From Mortierella alpina (taxonomy: Eukaryota > Mortierellomycota > Mortierellomycetes > Mortierellales > Mortierellaceae): a DNA stretch of 64,000 nt. Made by a program: the position numbers and the translations under genes. Below, piece after piece: positions 9,276 to 21,130 of this stretch (the stretch's first letter is position 1; each line of letters opens with the position of its first letter). The notes beneath the pieces were generated by a model. The model worked only from the letters and a program-made list of their open reading frames with translations. It made no database searches and had not been told where the DNA came from. The DNA is taken from assembly GCA_029449245.1 (NCBI GenBank), contig JANATF010000004.1, positions 2,728,001-2,792,000 on the forward strand. The letters run 5' to 3'.

Positions 9276-11563
9276 ATGCCGGGCGAACACGAAAACATCA
9301 CCATGTTCCAGTTCTTTGAATGGTACACTCCTGCAGGTAGGCTTACAAGAAGGATTGCACGGTTGGATATATGAACATCGATTGATCCTTGAACTTGGAC
9401 ATGACTAACTGGTCCATGCTTTGCAAACATTGTAGACAAGAAGCATTGGGTCCGCCTAAAGGAACAGGCTAGCCTACTGAGCTCTCTCGGACTTTCTGCT
9501 ATCTGGATCCCACCTCCAATGAAAGGATGGTACGTCTATATTTCTTTGTCTTGTTTCCATCGTTCACTTGCTGTGAAAGGCACAGGGTCTGTGCTAAGAA
9601 TCCTTCTATAGCTCCGAGTGGGATGTAGGATACGCCCCCTACGATATCTGGGACTTTGGTGAATTCGACCAGAAGGGCATGGTGCCAACAAAGTACGGCA
9701 CCAAAGACGAGCTCAAGGCTGCAATTGACGAGTGTCACAAACATGGCATGAAAATCTACCTTGACGCTGTCTTGAACCACAAGGCCGGCGGTGACGAGAC
9801 CGAGGTCTTCAAGGCTGTTGCTGTGGCTGATGACGATCGCAACCGTGAGATCGAGGAGCCTCATGACATCGAGGCATACACAAAGTTCACGTTTCCGGCT
9901 AGGCAGAAGAAGTACTCTGATTTTGAGTGGCATTTTCACCACTTTTCAGGCACTGATTGGGATGCAAGAGGCAATCGCAAGGTAATGTTGTGTGCACTGG
10001 CCATGAGGATGCATTGCATTAGCGTCTGCTTGATTTGGTGTCAGAAATCTTAACGGTGAAGCTGCACCCTGTAGGCTGTTTTCAAGATTGTTGGAGAGAA
10101 CAAGAGCTTTGCTGAGGACGTTGATGGAGAGAATGGCAACTTTGACTACTTAATGTGCTGCGACATCGACTACAAACACCCAGATGTGGTCGCTGAAACC
10201 GAGAAGTGGGCCATGTGGTAAGCAACGAGCAAACGCACGATATTGAAAGCAGAAAATCCGATTGCTGATGCACTAACACCTTGTCAACGTATACGACAAC
10301 CATCTCTCAAGGTGCGTCAAGGAATTTGGAATCGACGGCTTTCGAATCGACGCTTTGAAGCATATCAGTTTCGGATTCATCACACATCTCTTGGCTCATG
10401 TGCGCAAGGAGAGCAACAATCCCAACTTTTTCTGCGTTGGGTATGTCAATATAATACGTTTTGTGGATTGGGTGGAAATTTGAGGAAGTAGGATGGTGGA
10501 ATGGCCTCTTACTTTTTACTCTTCTTCACCTCTGTAGCGAGTATTGGAAGCAGGACGTGAACGAGCTTGACGCCCATCTCGAGAACAATGGCCAAATTCA
10601 TCTGTTTGATGTTCCGCTGCACTTCAACTTTGCGCGTGCAGGGCGCGAAGGCCCTTCGTTCGACATGAGAACTGTCTTTGATGGTACCTTGGTCAAGTCG
10701 TCTCCAGAGAGTGCCGTTACCTTTATTGACAATCACGACACTCAGCCGTCCCAAGATCTCGAGAGCTATGTCGAACCGTGGTTCAAGCCCTTGGCAGCAG
10801 CAGTAATGTTTGCAGCGATACCGCTCACTACTTTTCTGCTGTACTTTCACGACCGCATCCTAATGAACACTTGCACAATTCTTTTTCCTCTTGCCAGCTT
10901 ATCTGTCTTAGGTTCGATGGCTACCCATGTCTCTTCTATGGTGACTTTTATGGCATTGAGCCTAAGGGTCCTGAGGAGCCACACACAGCGATACAAGGCC
11001 GCAAAGAGATGTTCTCGCGGGTGTTACTGGCACGTAAGGAGTTTGCCTATGGCGCCCAAATGGACTACTTTGACCACGGCAACTGTGTCGGATGGGTCCG
11101 CTTCGGGGACGAGCACCACCCACATGGACTGGCTGTGGTCATGTCGAACTCGGAATCGGGCTTTAAAAAGATGGATGTGGGCAAGAACAAGGCTGGCCAG
11201 GTGTGGGTTGACATGATGGGCTACTGGAAGGATCCAGTGACGATCAACCAGGACGGATGGGCCAAGTTTCATTGTCACTCGGGAAGTGTTAGTATCTGGG
11301 TCGAGAAGGAGGAGGGCAAGCGCTGGATTACAGTGGAAGACCCGTCACCAGAGGATCAGGGGAAGAGAGATAAGGAGGAACAAGATGCTAGAGATCTGCA
11401 GAGCAAGGAAGATCAGAATGAGAAGGACAAGAAAGGCAAGGAGCAGAGCTTTGAGGCGGAACATCCGAACTTGCCCAAGCCCTTGGATGATGGTTGGGAG
11501 CACCTGTTGGAGGATGACACGCCCAAGGATGGCGAGCACAAGGAGGAGAACAAAGAGAATTAG
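9276..11563 (+). CDS. Intracellular alpha-amylase, GH13 family
   Basis: Hydrolyses internal alpha-1,4-glucan bonds. Seven exons: 9276-9336, 9436-9529, 9612-9981, 10075-10217, 10312-10440, 10538-10802, 10898-11563; 575 aa. No signal peptide precedes ENITMFQFFEWY, a start typical of the GH13_5 group (bacterial liquefying amylases and cytosolic fungal relatives), so it probably acts on internal glucan such as glycogen. Conserved blocks: DAVLNHKAGGDE, GFRIDALKH (nucleophile Asp about 236), FFCVGEYW (acid/base Glu about 267), TFIDNHDTQ (transition-state Asp near 333) and GYPCLFYGDFYGI. Residues about 495-575 form a highly charged Lys/Glu/Asp tail outside the catalytic fold, ending KEENKEN. The tail is unusual. 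The catalytic residues are intact. Confidence 0.93.
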
Positions 11564-11984
11564 AACGGACTGGTGATATTAACGAACGCGTCTTTGGGCT
11601 CTGCGAATGAATGAATGAAAAATGGGATTGAGACAGAAATGAAGCCTGTGGCCAAAAATAGCTGCGCGGAGAGGTGGTACAGGAACTTGACGCGGGCGAG
11701 CATCGTTCTTCTCTGCAGACTTTGACCCTGTCCACTCTAGTGGTGTGGCAATGTGGGCCATTGCTACGGGGTGCAGTCGTGAACCGTGCGCTTGGGTGGC
11801 AGTGATGCTCTCTCCTAGACGGAGCGGAGCGATGTGGTACAGTGCACACATGTGCGATTGAGAGAGGGTGTCGCGAGAGAAGTAGCAGGCTGAACAAGAC
11901 AAGAGAGCGAGAAGAGCGAGCAACGGCGAACGATGGGTGGACTGAGGCGGATGTCTGTCTGTCTGTGGGTGTGTCCGGTCTGTG

Positions 11985-12010
<26 letters not shown>
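11985..12010. repeat. GT dinucleotide microsatellite
   Basis: About 13 perfect GT units in the SLA1 upstream region, flanked by TCTGTCTGTCTGTGGG. Likely length-polymorphic. Confidence 0.9.
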
Positions 12011-12015
<5 letters not shown>

Positions 12016-12250
12016 ACCCCCACGCGAAAGAAAGACAGCGAACGATCTCTCCTATGCGCCCTTTTCCCACCCGTCATTTGGGCTTTCGACTTTTGCATCT
12101 TTTCATTCCTTCTGTATTTCCGCCCTCGCACTCTCTCCGTTACCTCATCCTCCCTCACCTCTTCTCCAATCCACACTTGCCTCTTCATTGCTCCCCCTGA
12201 CACACAGCATCGTCCCGTTCTCCATCTGTGCTTCCTGACTCAACCTCCAT

Positions 12251-12304
12251 CTCGCATCCTCGCATCCTCGCATCCTCGCATCCCCGCATCCCCGCATCCC
12301 CGCC
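12251..12304. repeat. 8-bp tandem repeat (CTCGCATC / CCCGCATC)
   Basis: About seven head-to-tail 8-bp units. The first four are CTCGCATC-like and the rest CCCGCATC-like, ending about 30 bp upstream of the SLA1 ATG and hence probably in the 5' UTR. Confidence 0.85.
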
Positions 12305-12336
12305 CGCTTCTCGTCACCCCTCGCCTCATCTGAGCC

Positions 12337-15300
12337 ATGCCTTTTCGAAGGGTCTGCCAGGCCTTATACGACTATGAGGCCAACACAGAGGAGGAGCTGT
12401 CCATCAAGGAGAACGACATCCTCTATGTCCTCGAGGACGACGACCCCGAATGGTGGAAGGCCAAGCTCAAGACTGTCGACCCCAACGAGCTGCAAGTCGG
12501 TCTTATACCCAGCAATTATGTCGAACCAGTAAGGCGCCTGCTTGATTTTATACATGTTCCTCGTTCGCGCTTGCTCCTCCAGGGATGGCGATCATCACTT
12601 GCAACTCTGAGCACCATCTTGAGGACACTATGCATACCTACACAAAAGAAGGCACAAACACGGGGAGAGAAACCAGGACACACCGAAAAAAAATAGATGG
12701 AACCAGGACCTCATCCCGCTGATGCTTGCGTCGTTTCTTTTGGCTCAAAAATAGCACCCCGAGAGTGGCACCGTTGTCGGTCTATACAAGTATGATGCAA
12801 CCACAGAGGAAGAGCTCTCGTTCGAGGAGGGCGACACGCTCACATTGTACGAGCAGGACGATCCCGACTGGTTCCTGGTTGGCAATGGAGCCCACGTAGG
12901 CTTCGTGCCTGGAAATTATGTCGAGGTTCGTTGGCGAGAACTCTCTGCGCGCTTCTAATGAGCATGGGACCCTGGCATCAGACTAATTTCGCTGACATTC
13001 TTTTTTGCGTCTGAACGGAACGCGCAGGCTTCTGCAGGACAGGATGGACTTACACAGACACCGCAGGCACAGCAAGAAGAATACGCAGAGGAGCAGTATC
13101 AACCAGAGGAGCAACAATATGAGCAGGAGCAAGCTGCCTATGAGGAAGAGCCAGTAGTGGATGCCGTTCCAAGGTCCACTGCTAGCACTTCCTCAGCAGC
13201 AGCGGCTGCAGCTCCGGCAGAAAAAGATGATCTCAAATTTTGGTCTGTTAATGTAAGTCGCCTATCCTGTGCTCGATTTTCTGGAGTAGAAGCGAATTGC
13301 TCAACGTCCTCGCCCTGATCAAACAGCCAACCTCTCTTCTATCACTCAACTTCCTTTCTTACAATAGGAGGTGGACAAGAAAAAAAAGAAGAAGAAGGGT
13401 AGTCTTGGTGTTGGCAACCTGACCATCTTTTTTGGAAGCGAGGAGGACAAGGTAATGTTAGTGGCGGCATTTTCAGCAGCCTACTTTTTCCCCGTTAGCC
13501 CGTGTCGATACACCAATGTATGTGAAAGCTAAATGCTGGTTTATCCCTTCATTATAGTCGCCTGTACGTCAATGGTCAATCAAGGACGTCGACAAAGTCA
13601 GGCAGGAAAAGAAGCATGTGTATCTGGATCTTGGAGGCTCATCTCCTGCTTCATTCGACTTCCAGGCCGCGTCCAAACAAGAGGCCGAGGCGATCTTTAA
13701 CAAGATTCAGGACTCGAAACAAAAGTCGCGTATTTCTCGCCCAGCTACCGCTGTTGCTACCCCGCCGTCCGTGCGGGATTCTGTTGCTTCCTCATCAACC
13801 TATCACACCACACAGGGATCGCCCAGTATCGCTCAGGCAAGTGTCTCGTATACACCAGAGACTGTGCAGGAGGAACCAGCGTACGAGGAGGAGCAGCAGC
13901 AGCATTATGTCGAGCCAGAGCCGGTGTGCGAAGGCCGTTGGGCTATTGCGCTGTACGATTTCCAGGCTGAGACCGAGGAGGAGCTTAACATCAAGGAAAA
14001 TGATGAACTCTGGGTCTCGGATTATGTTAGCAGCGAGGAGTGGTGGAAGTGCCAACTGGGCGATCAAGTCGGTATTGTCCCAGCATCCTACGTGAGGGTA
14101 TGTGTGCACGCGAAAGACTCTGTTCATGCACGCTTATCTTTGTACTTCTGTCAGCGATACCTCAAACTGATTATGATATTCTATTATTACCTCTCTCGAC
14201 CTGCGACGTAATTGTAGTTCGCAGACGAGCCTGTTCCCGAAGAAGCATACGAGGAACCAGAGCCGGCCCCAGAAGAGGAGCCGGCCCCAGCTCTGGCGCG
14301 CGCTGTCCCTGCTCGTAAGCGATTGATATGTTTGCACTGGCACATGCCCCACCGGATGGAGGCTTCTGTAATTCATTTTCATTGACTCTGCTTATACTCC
14401 ATTTAGCCCCATCACAAACTGTGCCTGTTCCTCTACCCCCCAGGGCTATCGAGCCTACAAATGCAGCGGCCTCGCCCTCCACCACTGCTCCTGCTACCAC
14501 GGAGTCCTCTGTGAAAAGTAAGCCAAGGAGAGTTGGAATGCTTGGTTTTTTCGCTGCTCCTCAGGATTACTGACTTCCAGCCCGATCTTCATTTAAATAG
14601 AACCTACGAAAACCAGAATGTGGACAGATCGCTCAGGAAAGTACAAAGTCGAGGCCGAGTACCTGGGCTTCCATGACGGCAAAATTAGCCTGCATAAACT
14701 CAATGGCGTCAAGATCGCTGTCCCAGTCCGCGAGATGTCGCAGGAGGACGTTGCTTTTGTTGAGAAGATGACTGGCATGAAGGTGTCGGAGGCGGGCTTT
14801 GACTGGTATGATTTCTTCATCAAAGCTGGAGTGGCCACCGAGGACGCTCTTCGATACTCGACCATTTTCCGCACCGAAAAGATGGACGCCAGCATTTTAC
14901 CTGAGCTGAGCAGGGATGTGCTCAAGGGGCTCAATGTCAAGGAAGGAGACATCATCCGCATCCGCAAAGCCATTGGAGGCTCCAGCTCTGGCACCACCTC
15001 GCCTGATAGCAACAGCGCCACTGGAGGCAAACCCAAGAAGTCTGTCAGTTTTGCAGGAGCACACGGTGGCTCCCACGATGCCATGAATGATCGTGAGATG
15101 GCCATGAAGTTACAGGCGGATGAGGTCTCGAATGCTCGAACTTCCGGTGCCTCGTTGGCGGAGCAACGCAGACAACAGGAGTTGGCTGATGAGCAGTTTG
15201 CGCGTGAGCTGCAGGAACGTGAGAATGCCACCAATCGCGTGCCAGTGTTCGGAAAGAAGAACGACACGCCGCAGCGCAAGAGTGAGTTTTTCTCTCAGCC

Positions 15301-17907
15301 GTATATCTCGCTTTTTTATGAGCAACATAGCAAGGAAGGCACTAACATACTAGTACGTTTTTTATTGCTAGACACGAGACCCAAGGCAAGCACGTCCGCT
15401 CCAAAGAGCATTGATGCAGCAGAGTTCACCAAGATCGGCACAGCTCTCAGCAATACCCCCAAGGCCTCATCCTCTTCCAGAGGCAAGCAGCCTGCGACTT
15501 CCAAGCCCGCAACAGGCGCATCGGCTGCGGATCTTGCGTTTGATGACGACGCATGGGAAGTGCGAGACCCCAAGCTACTCGGCTTTGACTACGACAACTG
15601 GAAGGTCCAGAATCGCGACAACGAGGACGAATGGATCGAGAAGTTTGCGTCCTCGACTGCACCCAAGGAGGCGCCAGAGGAAGAGTCCGTCAAGACCGAG
15701 TCTCCCAAACCAAAGGAGGCAGAATCCTCTCCAGCTGGACGACCCCGACCTGGCGCCCCTGGAAGGACTGACAGCAGCAATTCCCTTAGCGCTCTTGGCT
15801 TGTCGGCACCTATCACACCTTCTTCGCCTGCCACTCCTGCCGCCAAGCCTGCCGTCAAGTCCTCGCCCGTGCCCGGTTCACTCGAGGCTATTGCACTGAC
15901 CCAAGCAGAGGAGGCAGAGAGGGTCAAGCAGCAAATGCAAAAGATCAAGGAGAAGCAGGCCTCTGACAGTGTCAAGAAGGAGCTCGAGCAAGTGAAGCAG
16001 CAGCAACAGATGCTCCAGCAAGCCCTTGTCCAGCAGGCCAACCAGAACCAACAGCTGGTGCAAACTATCCGTCGCATGGCCCCTCCACCACCAGTGTCTG
16101 CCGCGGCAAGGCTGGCCGCTCCTCTTATCCCCGTCAACCCCACTGGCCCTCTTCGCTTTGTCCCAACACACCCTACAGGGCAGCAAAGTGCACCCCAGCC
16201 TACATTTAGCACCGCATCGATGGGTCTGCCTTCGATGCAGCAGCAAATGATGACTGGTGTCAACCCTCAGATGACGGGCATCCCTAGCCAGCCCACCGGC
16301 AAAGCCAGCTGGGTTAACGCAAGTACGTGATTACTCATGCACAGGGGAATTTTGCATGTCTGATGTTAATATACAGCTTACTCACCACTGTCACCTTTTG
16401 TATAGCTCCGTCCAATCCCTTCGGTATCGGCGCCATCACGGTTAACCCGACTGGAGTCCCTTCGCGGGCACCTCAGGGTATCATCGCCTCGAGATCTGCA
16501 CCCGCTGTCCCCACGCCTTTCATCAACCGCAACATGAGCCAGGGGCCACCACCTCCGCCACCTCCACCCATGCAGACCAGCATGGCCACAGGCTTCAACA
16601 ACAACAACAACAACAATATGAGCATGCTGAACAACATGCGGACAGGCATGAATCCCAATATGACTGGAAACATGGCTGGCATGAACGCTAACATGACGGG
16701 CATGAATAGCAACAACATGTCCCCGATGAACCGTGTCTCTCAACCGATGCAGACGTCGCAGTTCCAGACGCCTGCCTTGACTGGAATGAACAACAACATG
16801 ACCGGCATGAACTCGTTCAGTCAGTCTCCATCGCCACAGTTCCAGACGCCCGCTCTTACAGGAATGAACAACAATAGCAATAATCTTGGTGTCGGTCTGA
16901 ACAACAATATGACCGGCATGAACTCATTCAACAAGTCTCCATCACTGTCCAACTCGTTCGCCTCTTCACCCATGGGCCAGTCCCGTATCCTCCAGACGCC
17001 TGCCTCGTCATCCAGCTTTGGAAACACAGGTCTAGGAGGCAACTTTGGTGGTATGAGCGCGCCCCCGGGCAGTGGTGTAGGCATGACGCCGCTTCAGAGT
17101 CAACCCACAGGCCACCTTCCCATGTCGTCCTCATACATGCGCCCCCCAACGTCGTCAGGCCCAGGCAACTTCAACAGCAACAATAGCATGGGTGGTCTCA
17201 ATAACCAGATGACCGGCATGGGATCCATGGGATCGTCCATGGGATCGATGAACTCGGGCATGAGCAACAACATGACAGGCATGGGAGGCATGGGCTCGAC
17301 CATGGGTTCCATGAACACCGGCATGAGTAGCAATATGTCTGGTATGCGAAGCATGGGATCTATGAGCTCCCCAATGGGTTCGATGAACACCGGCGTCAAC
17401 AGCAATATGACTGGCATGGGAGGCATGGGATCCATGAACTCGCCCATGGGATCGATGAATACTGGCGTCAACAGCAACATGACCGGTATGGGTGGTATGG
17501 GACCCATGGGATCCTCTATGGGATCGATGAACACTGGTCTCAACAGCAACATGACTGGCATGGGAGGCATGAACAACAACAACAGCATGGCCGGAGGCAT
17601 GGGAGGCATGAACAACAACAGCATGGCCGGAGGCATGGGAGGTATGGGCTCCATGAACAGCATGGGCGGTGGCATGGGAGGCGTCACGCCGCAAATGACT
17701 GGTATGGGCAACCCAGGCAACAACATGGGCAACAACATGGGCAACAGCATGGGCAACAGCATGAGCAACAACATGGGTAACAACATGGGTAACAACATGG
17801 GCAACAATATGAACGGCATGGGAGGCATGGGAATGAACAACATGAACAACATGAATAATATGAACAACAATATGAACAACAACGGACAGTTCAATAGAAA
17901 CTGGTAA
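12337..17907 (+). CDS. SLA1: Endocytic actin-patch adaptor SLA1
   Basis: Scaffold linking cargo (NPFxD signals), clathrin coat and the Arp2/3 actin machinery at endocytic sites. Ten exons: 12337-12528, 12755-12925, 13028-13252, 13368-13451, 13558-14097, 14218-14314, 14407-14517, 14601-15281, 15372-16322, 16406-17907; 1517 aa. Domains in order: SH3-1 (ALYDYEA, residues 5-64), SH3-2 (GLYKYDA, 68-121), a PH-like G1 domain (FWSVNEVDKKKK...VRQWSIKDV), SH3-3 (ALYDFQAETEEEL, about 345-404), SHD1 (RMWTDRSGKYKVEAEYLGF), a SAM-like SHD2 (FDWYDFFIKAGV), a Gln-rich coiled coil, and a long Asn/Met/Gly tail with repeated MTG motifs comparable to the TG-rich Prk1/Ark1 target repeats of yeast Sla1. Also present: an NPF at the start of exon 10 and a Pro stretch (SQGPPPPPPPP). 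The tail length is unusual. Confidence 0.95.
16590..17890 (+). repeat. Low-complexity repeats encoding NNMTGM / MGSMG units
   Basis: The last SLA1 exon is built from imperfect repeats of AACAACATGAC(T/C)GGCATG and ATGGG(A/C)TCCATG-like units. They encode Asn/Met/Gly/Ser-rich protein, with MTG occurring again and again. The units are degenerate, so the region probably grew by slippage and unequal exchange. On the minus strand it creates long spurious open frames (Met/Pro-rich or His-rich). Confidence 0.9.
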
Positions 17908-18071
17908 CGACACCCCATCGTAAAAGATCGACGACCCCGCACCACCACCGACCCGTTCCTTGCAAGGACCAAAAAAAATTACACTTTGTTTTTGTGGCAA
18001 ATAAAGAAAAGAAGACACAAAGTTCGGGCTATATTGATCTGAGACAATGATGGGTGGGGGGGGGGGATGGT

Positions 18072-20508
18072 CTAAATGGCCTGTGCGCTGGAGGCGCGTC
18101 GACTGGATGCTCTGGATGCTCTAGCGGCGGCATTTGCTCTAGCGCGAGCCAGACTGGCCTGTGGCGCAGGCCTGATCATGCCGCGATCCTTGACGGGAGG
18201 GAGGAAGGAGGCTTGGGGACGATACGAGTACATGACTGACAGAGATCTCGTGAACAGACTTTTGGGCATCCACTTCATCAAGGCACGGAACACATCGTTG
18301 TACCAGCTCTGTTGAATTAAAAAAAATGGTCAGAAATTGATGGAGAATTTAGTTCACCGGGGTGCGTGATATCCTCTCCCACCATGGATCATAGGTAAAA
18401 ACAGGGTTTGTATAGTTGTCTATTCATTTTTACCTGACCGACGACCATGGCGAGGCGATGGCTGGTATCGTAGGCGCTCTTGGCCAAGGGATACCGCTCG
18501 TTTTGGTAGTGCTTGAAAGTTTTGGCTATCTCGTCCGTGGTTGGGTACTCGGGCAGTTCGTAGAGGCAATTAGCCAAAGTGACAGCGTCCTGCATGGCGC
18601 TGACGGCACCCAGTCCGGCGGAAGGGAATAGCTATTATTTACATGCAAAAGAAAACGATCGCGAGCGAGGGAGAGAGAGAGGTCGCGGAAATTAAAAATA
18701 TGTACGGCGGGTTATATCTTTTGTGAGCAACAGAACTCACGTCGTGCATGGCACATGCTTCTACTGTGTAGCTGGAAGAGCTGAGAGCGAAATAAAAAAA
18801 GACGCAAATTCATCGAATGGGAGGAGCGTGGTAACCGGTAACTGTAACAAACAAGAGCGGCTTGCAGGACACAGCTTCTAGACTTTCTAATTACCTTGTG
18901 GCAGGCTGACATGACGAAGGGTACGCATCGACAGATACACGTTGAGGGTTAGGCAATTGATCATCATTTAGGGTTTGCGTGGTTCTTTTCGTCGCACAAG
19001 GTAAGGTCGACTCTTTTTGCTCCAATTGCCCTCAGGTACCCCTGCTTCCCTATGCTAATGGGGTGTATCTCGAGCGCCAATACAAAACGAAATCAGAATA
19101 GAAAACTTACCGTCGCCCAAGAGGACCATCCTTCCTCCGTACCAAGTATCAAATAGCTTCTCCTCCAGCATGACCTTGGAGATATACTCCTTGGGTGTGT
19201 TATCGATCAGGTCGCCGAGAGTCATTCCGTTCCTGGGAACTGGGAAATCCCTGACCTGTTTGCACATGGTCTCTGCGGCCTCGGGTCCCCACTCTGTGTT
19301 GCGGAACGTGTCACTCTCCTTACTCGATTCCTCGTCCAGATGCTGGAGAACCATCCAACAGATCGTGTTGAACTTGGTCGTGAAGGTGATCCACTACGTA
19401 AAAAATACGTCGGGGGAGAAGAGTGGGGGATTGGGTTCAGTCCACCTATATTAGAACACCGCCAAAGGCGTCTTTCTGTGCCCCGTATGGGGCCGTGAGG
19501 TACATGACCAAAAAAAAAAATATCCTGGGTTCACTTGATCCCAGGGGTACCCAAGCTGCAATGAACATCAACCAAAAAAACAGAGAGAAGGACAACTTAC
19601 AGCATAAGGCTTGTTCTCGCCAATGATCGTCTCAAACCATGTATGGCTATCGCTCAAATGCTTGAACACCTCGGGATCCAGAGGTCGGGTCTGCCCGACC
19701 AAGCATGTGCTGTTGAAAGGCAGATCAGCGTTATCGCTCTTAGGAAGCTGTCCCTTGGCCATGAGTTGCTTGTACAGATTCTGTCGGACACCCGAGTAGG
19801 CGCCATCAGCTCCCACGATGATATCAGCCTGGTAGACTGAGTTGTCGGAGCACGCTATCGTCACTCCTTCATCGTCCTGCTTGCACGAGAGGATCTTTTT
19901 CGAGAAAGTGATCTTGTTGGCAGGCACAAGCTTCAGAAGGATGTCAACAAGGATCGGGCGTGAGATGATGTGAGGGAGATAGCCACCACTGGATTAAGAT
20001 TTCGAACACCAAGCAGAAGGCAATAATGAGGAGGAGTGATCGGAGAGAGAGAGAGAGAGAGAGGAGAGCGATGAAATAACGGTCAACAAACAATTTCAAC
20101 AGGTTGTATCCAACAGGTATCATCCAAAGTCCAAAAAGATGCACTTTACATCTTCTCCGCAGGACTGTAGTCAAGTGTGCGGGTAGCCTCTCGCTGTTCG
20201 TTGTAGCCGGTCGAAAACCCAAAGGGCTTTGCGTTCGCAAGGATTTGATCCAAGATGCCGAGCTGCTCGAAGAGGGGCATCACATTCGCGCCAATGCTGA
20301 GGGCTGATCCAAGAGGCTTCACCATGGCAGCACGCTCAAAGATCTGGTACTCGATCTCGGCACGCTCCAGCAGTGCTGCAAGCGTCAATCCTCCAATGCC
20401 GGCACCAACAATGATGACACGGGCCTTGGTTGGGGCTGGGTTCACACAAGCAGTGAACTCTAACGAGGCCGAGGCAGAAGACACGGATCTGTTTGAGGCG
20501 GAAGACAT
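18072..20508 (-). CDS. FAD-dependent monooxygenase, salicylate-hydroxylase-like
   Basis: Group A flavoprotein hydroxylase: uses NAD(P)H and O2 to hydroxylate a small, probably aromatic, substrate; the substrate is unknown. Exons on the minus strand: 20508-20150, 19988-19601, 19393-19111, 18905-18895, 18631-18434, 18308-18072; 491 aa. Motifs: FAD dinucleotide-binding VIIVGAGIGGLTLAALLE (about residue 31), the DG motif IIVGADGAYSGVR, and LLGDACHK...AGLGAVSAMQDAV for the FAD ribityl/pyrophosphate site. The GDACHK motif is completed only by an 11-nt exon (18895-18905); both flanking junctions are phase-consistent and the product matches the family spacing. The C-terminal tail is Ala/Arg/Ser-rich, with no membrane anchor. 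It converges on SLA1 with 164 bp between stops. Confidence 0.88.
18895..18905 (-). other. 11-nt microexon of the FAD monooxygenase
   Basis: The sequence CCTGCCACAAG lies between acceptor TGTCAG and donor GTAATT on the minus strand. It converts GGC-GAC-G | CC-TGC-CAC-AAG into GDACHK, the conserved flavoprotein motif. Without it, or with a direct join of its neighbours, the frame and the motif are lost. Experimental transcript support is not available here. Confidence 0.75.
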
Positions 20509-21130
20509 GGCTCTATTGAAGTGAGAGGAGTTTGGTGAAAGCTGAAGGAGAAAATGAGAGAGGAGTGTGAGAGTGGTGTGAGAGGTGAGGGAGGTGGAGG
20601 GAGCGGAAAGTTGTGGAGGAGTAAGAGGATGGGTATAAGTAGAAAATAGAGAGCAAAGAGAGGAGAGTGGAAGATTTGTAGGACCTACAGTATTCAGCTA
20701 AGTCAACTCATGTGCCTGAGCAGGTTTTATGTACCTTTGTACTCCGAGTTTGGTGACACGAATGCAGCGGAACAACGTGCGACTACGCCCATGCACTCTA
20801 GCCTTCACAGCACTCAGGGGATGTCCATTCTACATGCTCTCCTGCATCCTACGATGATCCATGACCGACACAAAAGTGTGCCACCGAAAGCATTGCTCCC
20901 CCAAGTAAGACTAACACACTTACAAACTGTTCCATGTTGAGACAGCGACGTGACAAAATTCACCGCGGCTCTCAACTGCTGGGTTCAGTACGTCGCACAT
21001 AGTTACAGCACAAATCCTTTGCTTATATAGTTTATGGACTTATGGATGCAAGTGTAGTATACAGGTGGTGGTGGTGGTGGTAGGTGTTCGCTTTGAAAAT
21101 CGTTGCAGAGTCATGCAACGATGCAACAAC
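20509..21130. other. Intergenic: FAD monooxygenase promoter
   Basis: Upstream of the minus-strand monooxygenase and downstream of the WKF-protein stop. The first 150 bp are purine-rich on the plus strand (GAGAGGAG-like), meaning CT-rich in the direction of the monooxygenase. No gene is supported in the remainder. Confidence 0.4.

Larger units (their letters stand above)
11564..12336. other. Intergenic: SLA1 promoter, CT-rich with two tandem repeats
   Basis: Holds the amylase 3' flank and the SLA1 upstream region. The last 300 bp on the plus strand are strongly C/T-rich, with a GT microsatellite and an 8-bp CTCGCATC/CCCGCATC tandem array just before the ATG (listed separately). No coding sequence is supported. 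Confidence 0.6.

Noticed and set aside
14593-16263. Antisense open frames of 228 and 224 residues
   Set aside because: They overlap the clearly conserved SHD1/SHD2 coding sequence of SLA1 and show no domain.
17100-18018. Two antisense open frames of 287-290 residues, Met/Pro-rich and His-rich
   Set aside because: They are mirror images of the SLA1 Asn/Met/Gly repeats; the repeated codons contain no stops on the other strand. No domain or conserved sequence.
18744-18774. 31-nt sequence with CAG acceptor and GTGAGT donor in the FAD monooxygenase intron
   Set aside because: Adding it to the 11-nt exon shifts the frame, and using it alone gives an in-frame TAG. Only the shorter 20-nt version is discussed as a possible alternative.
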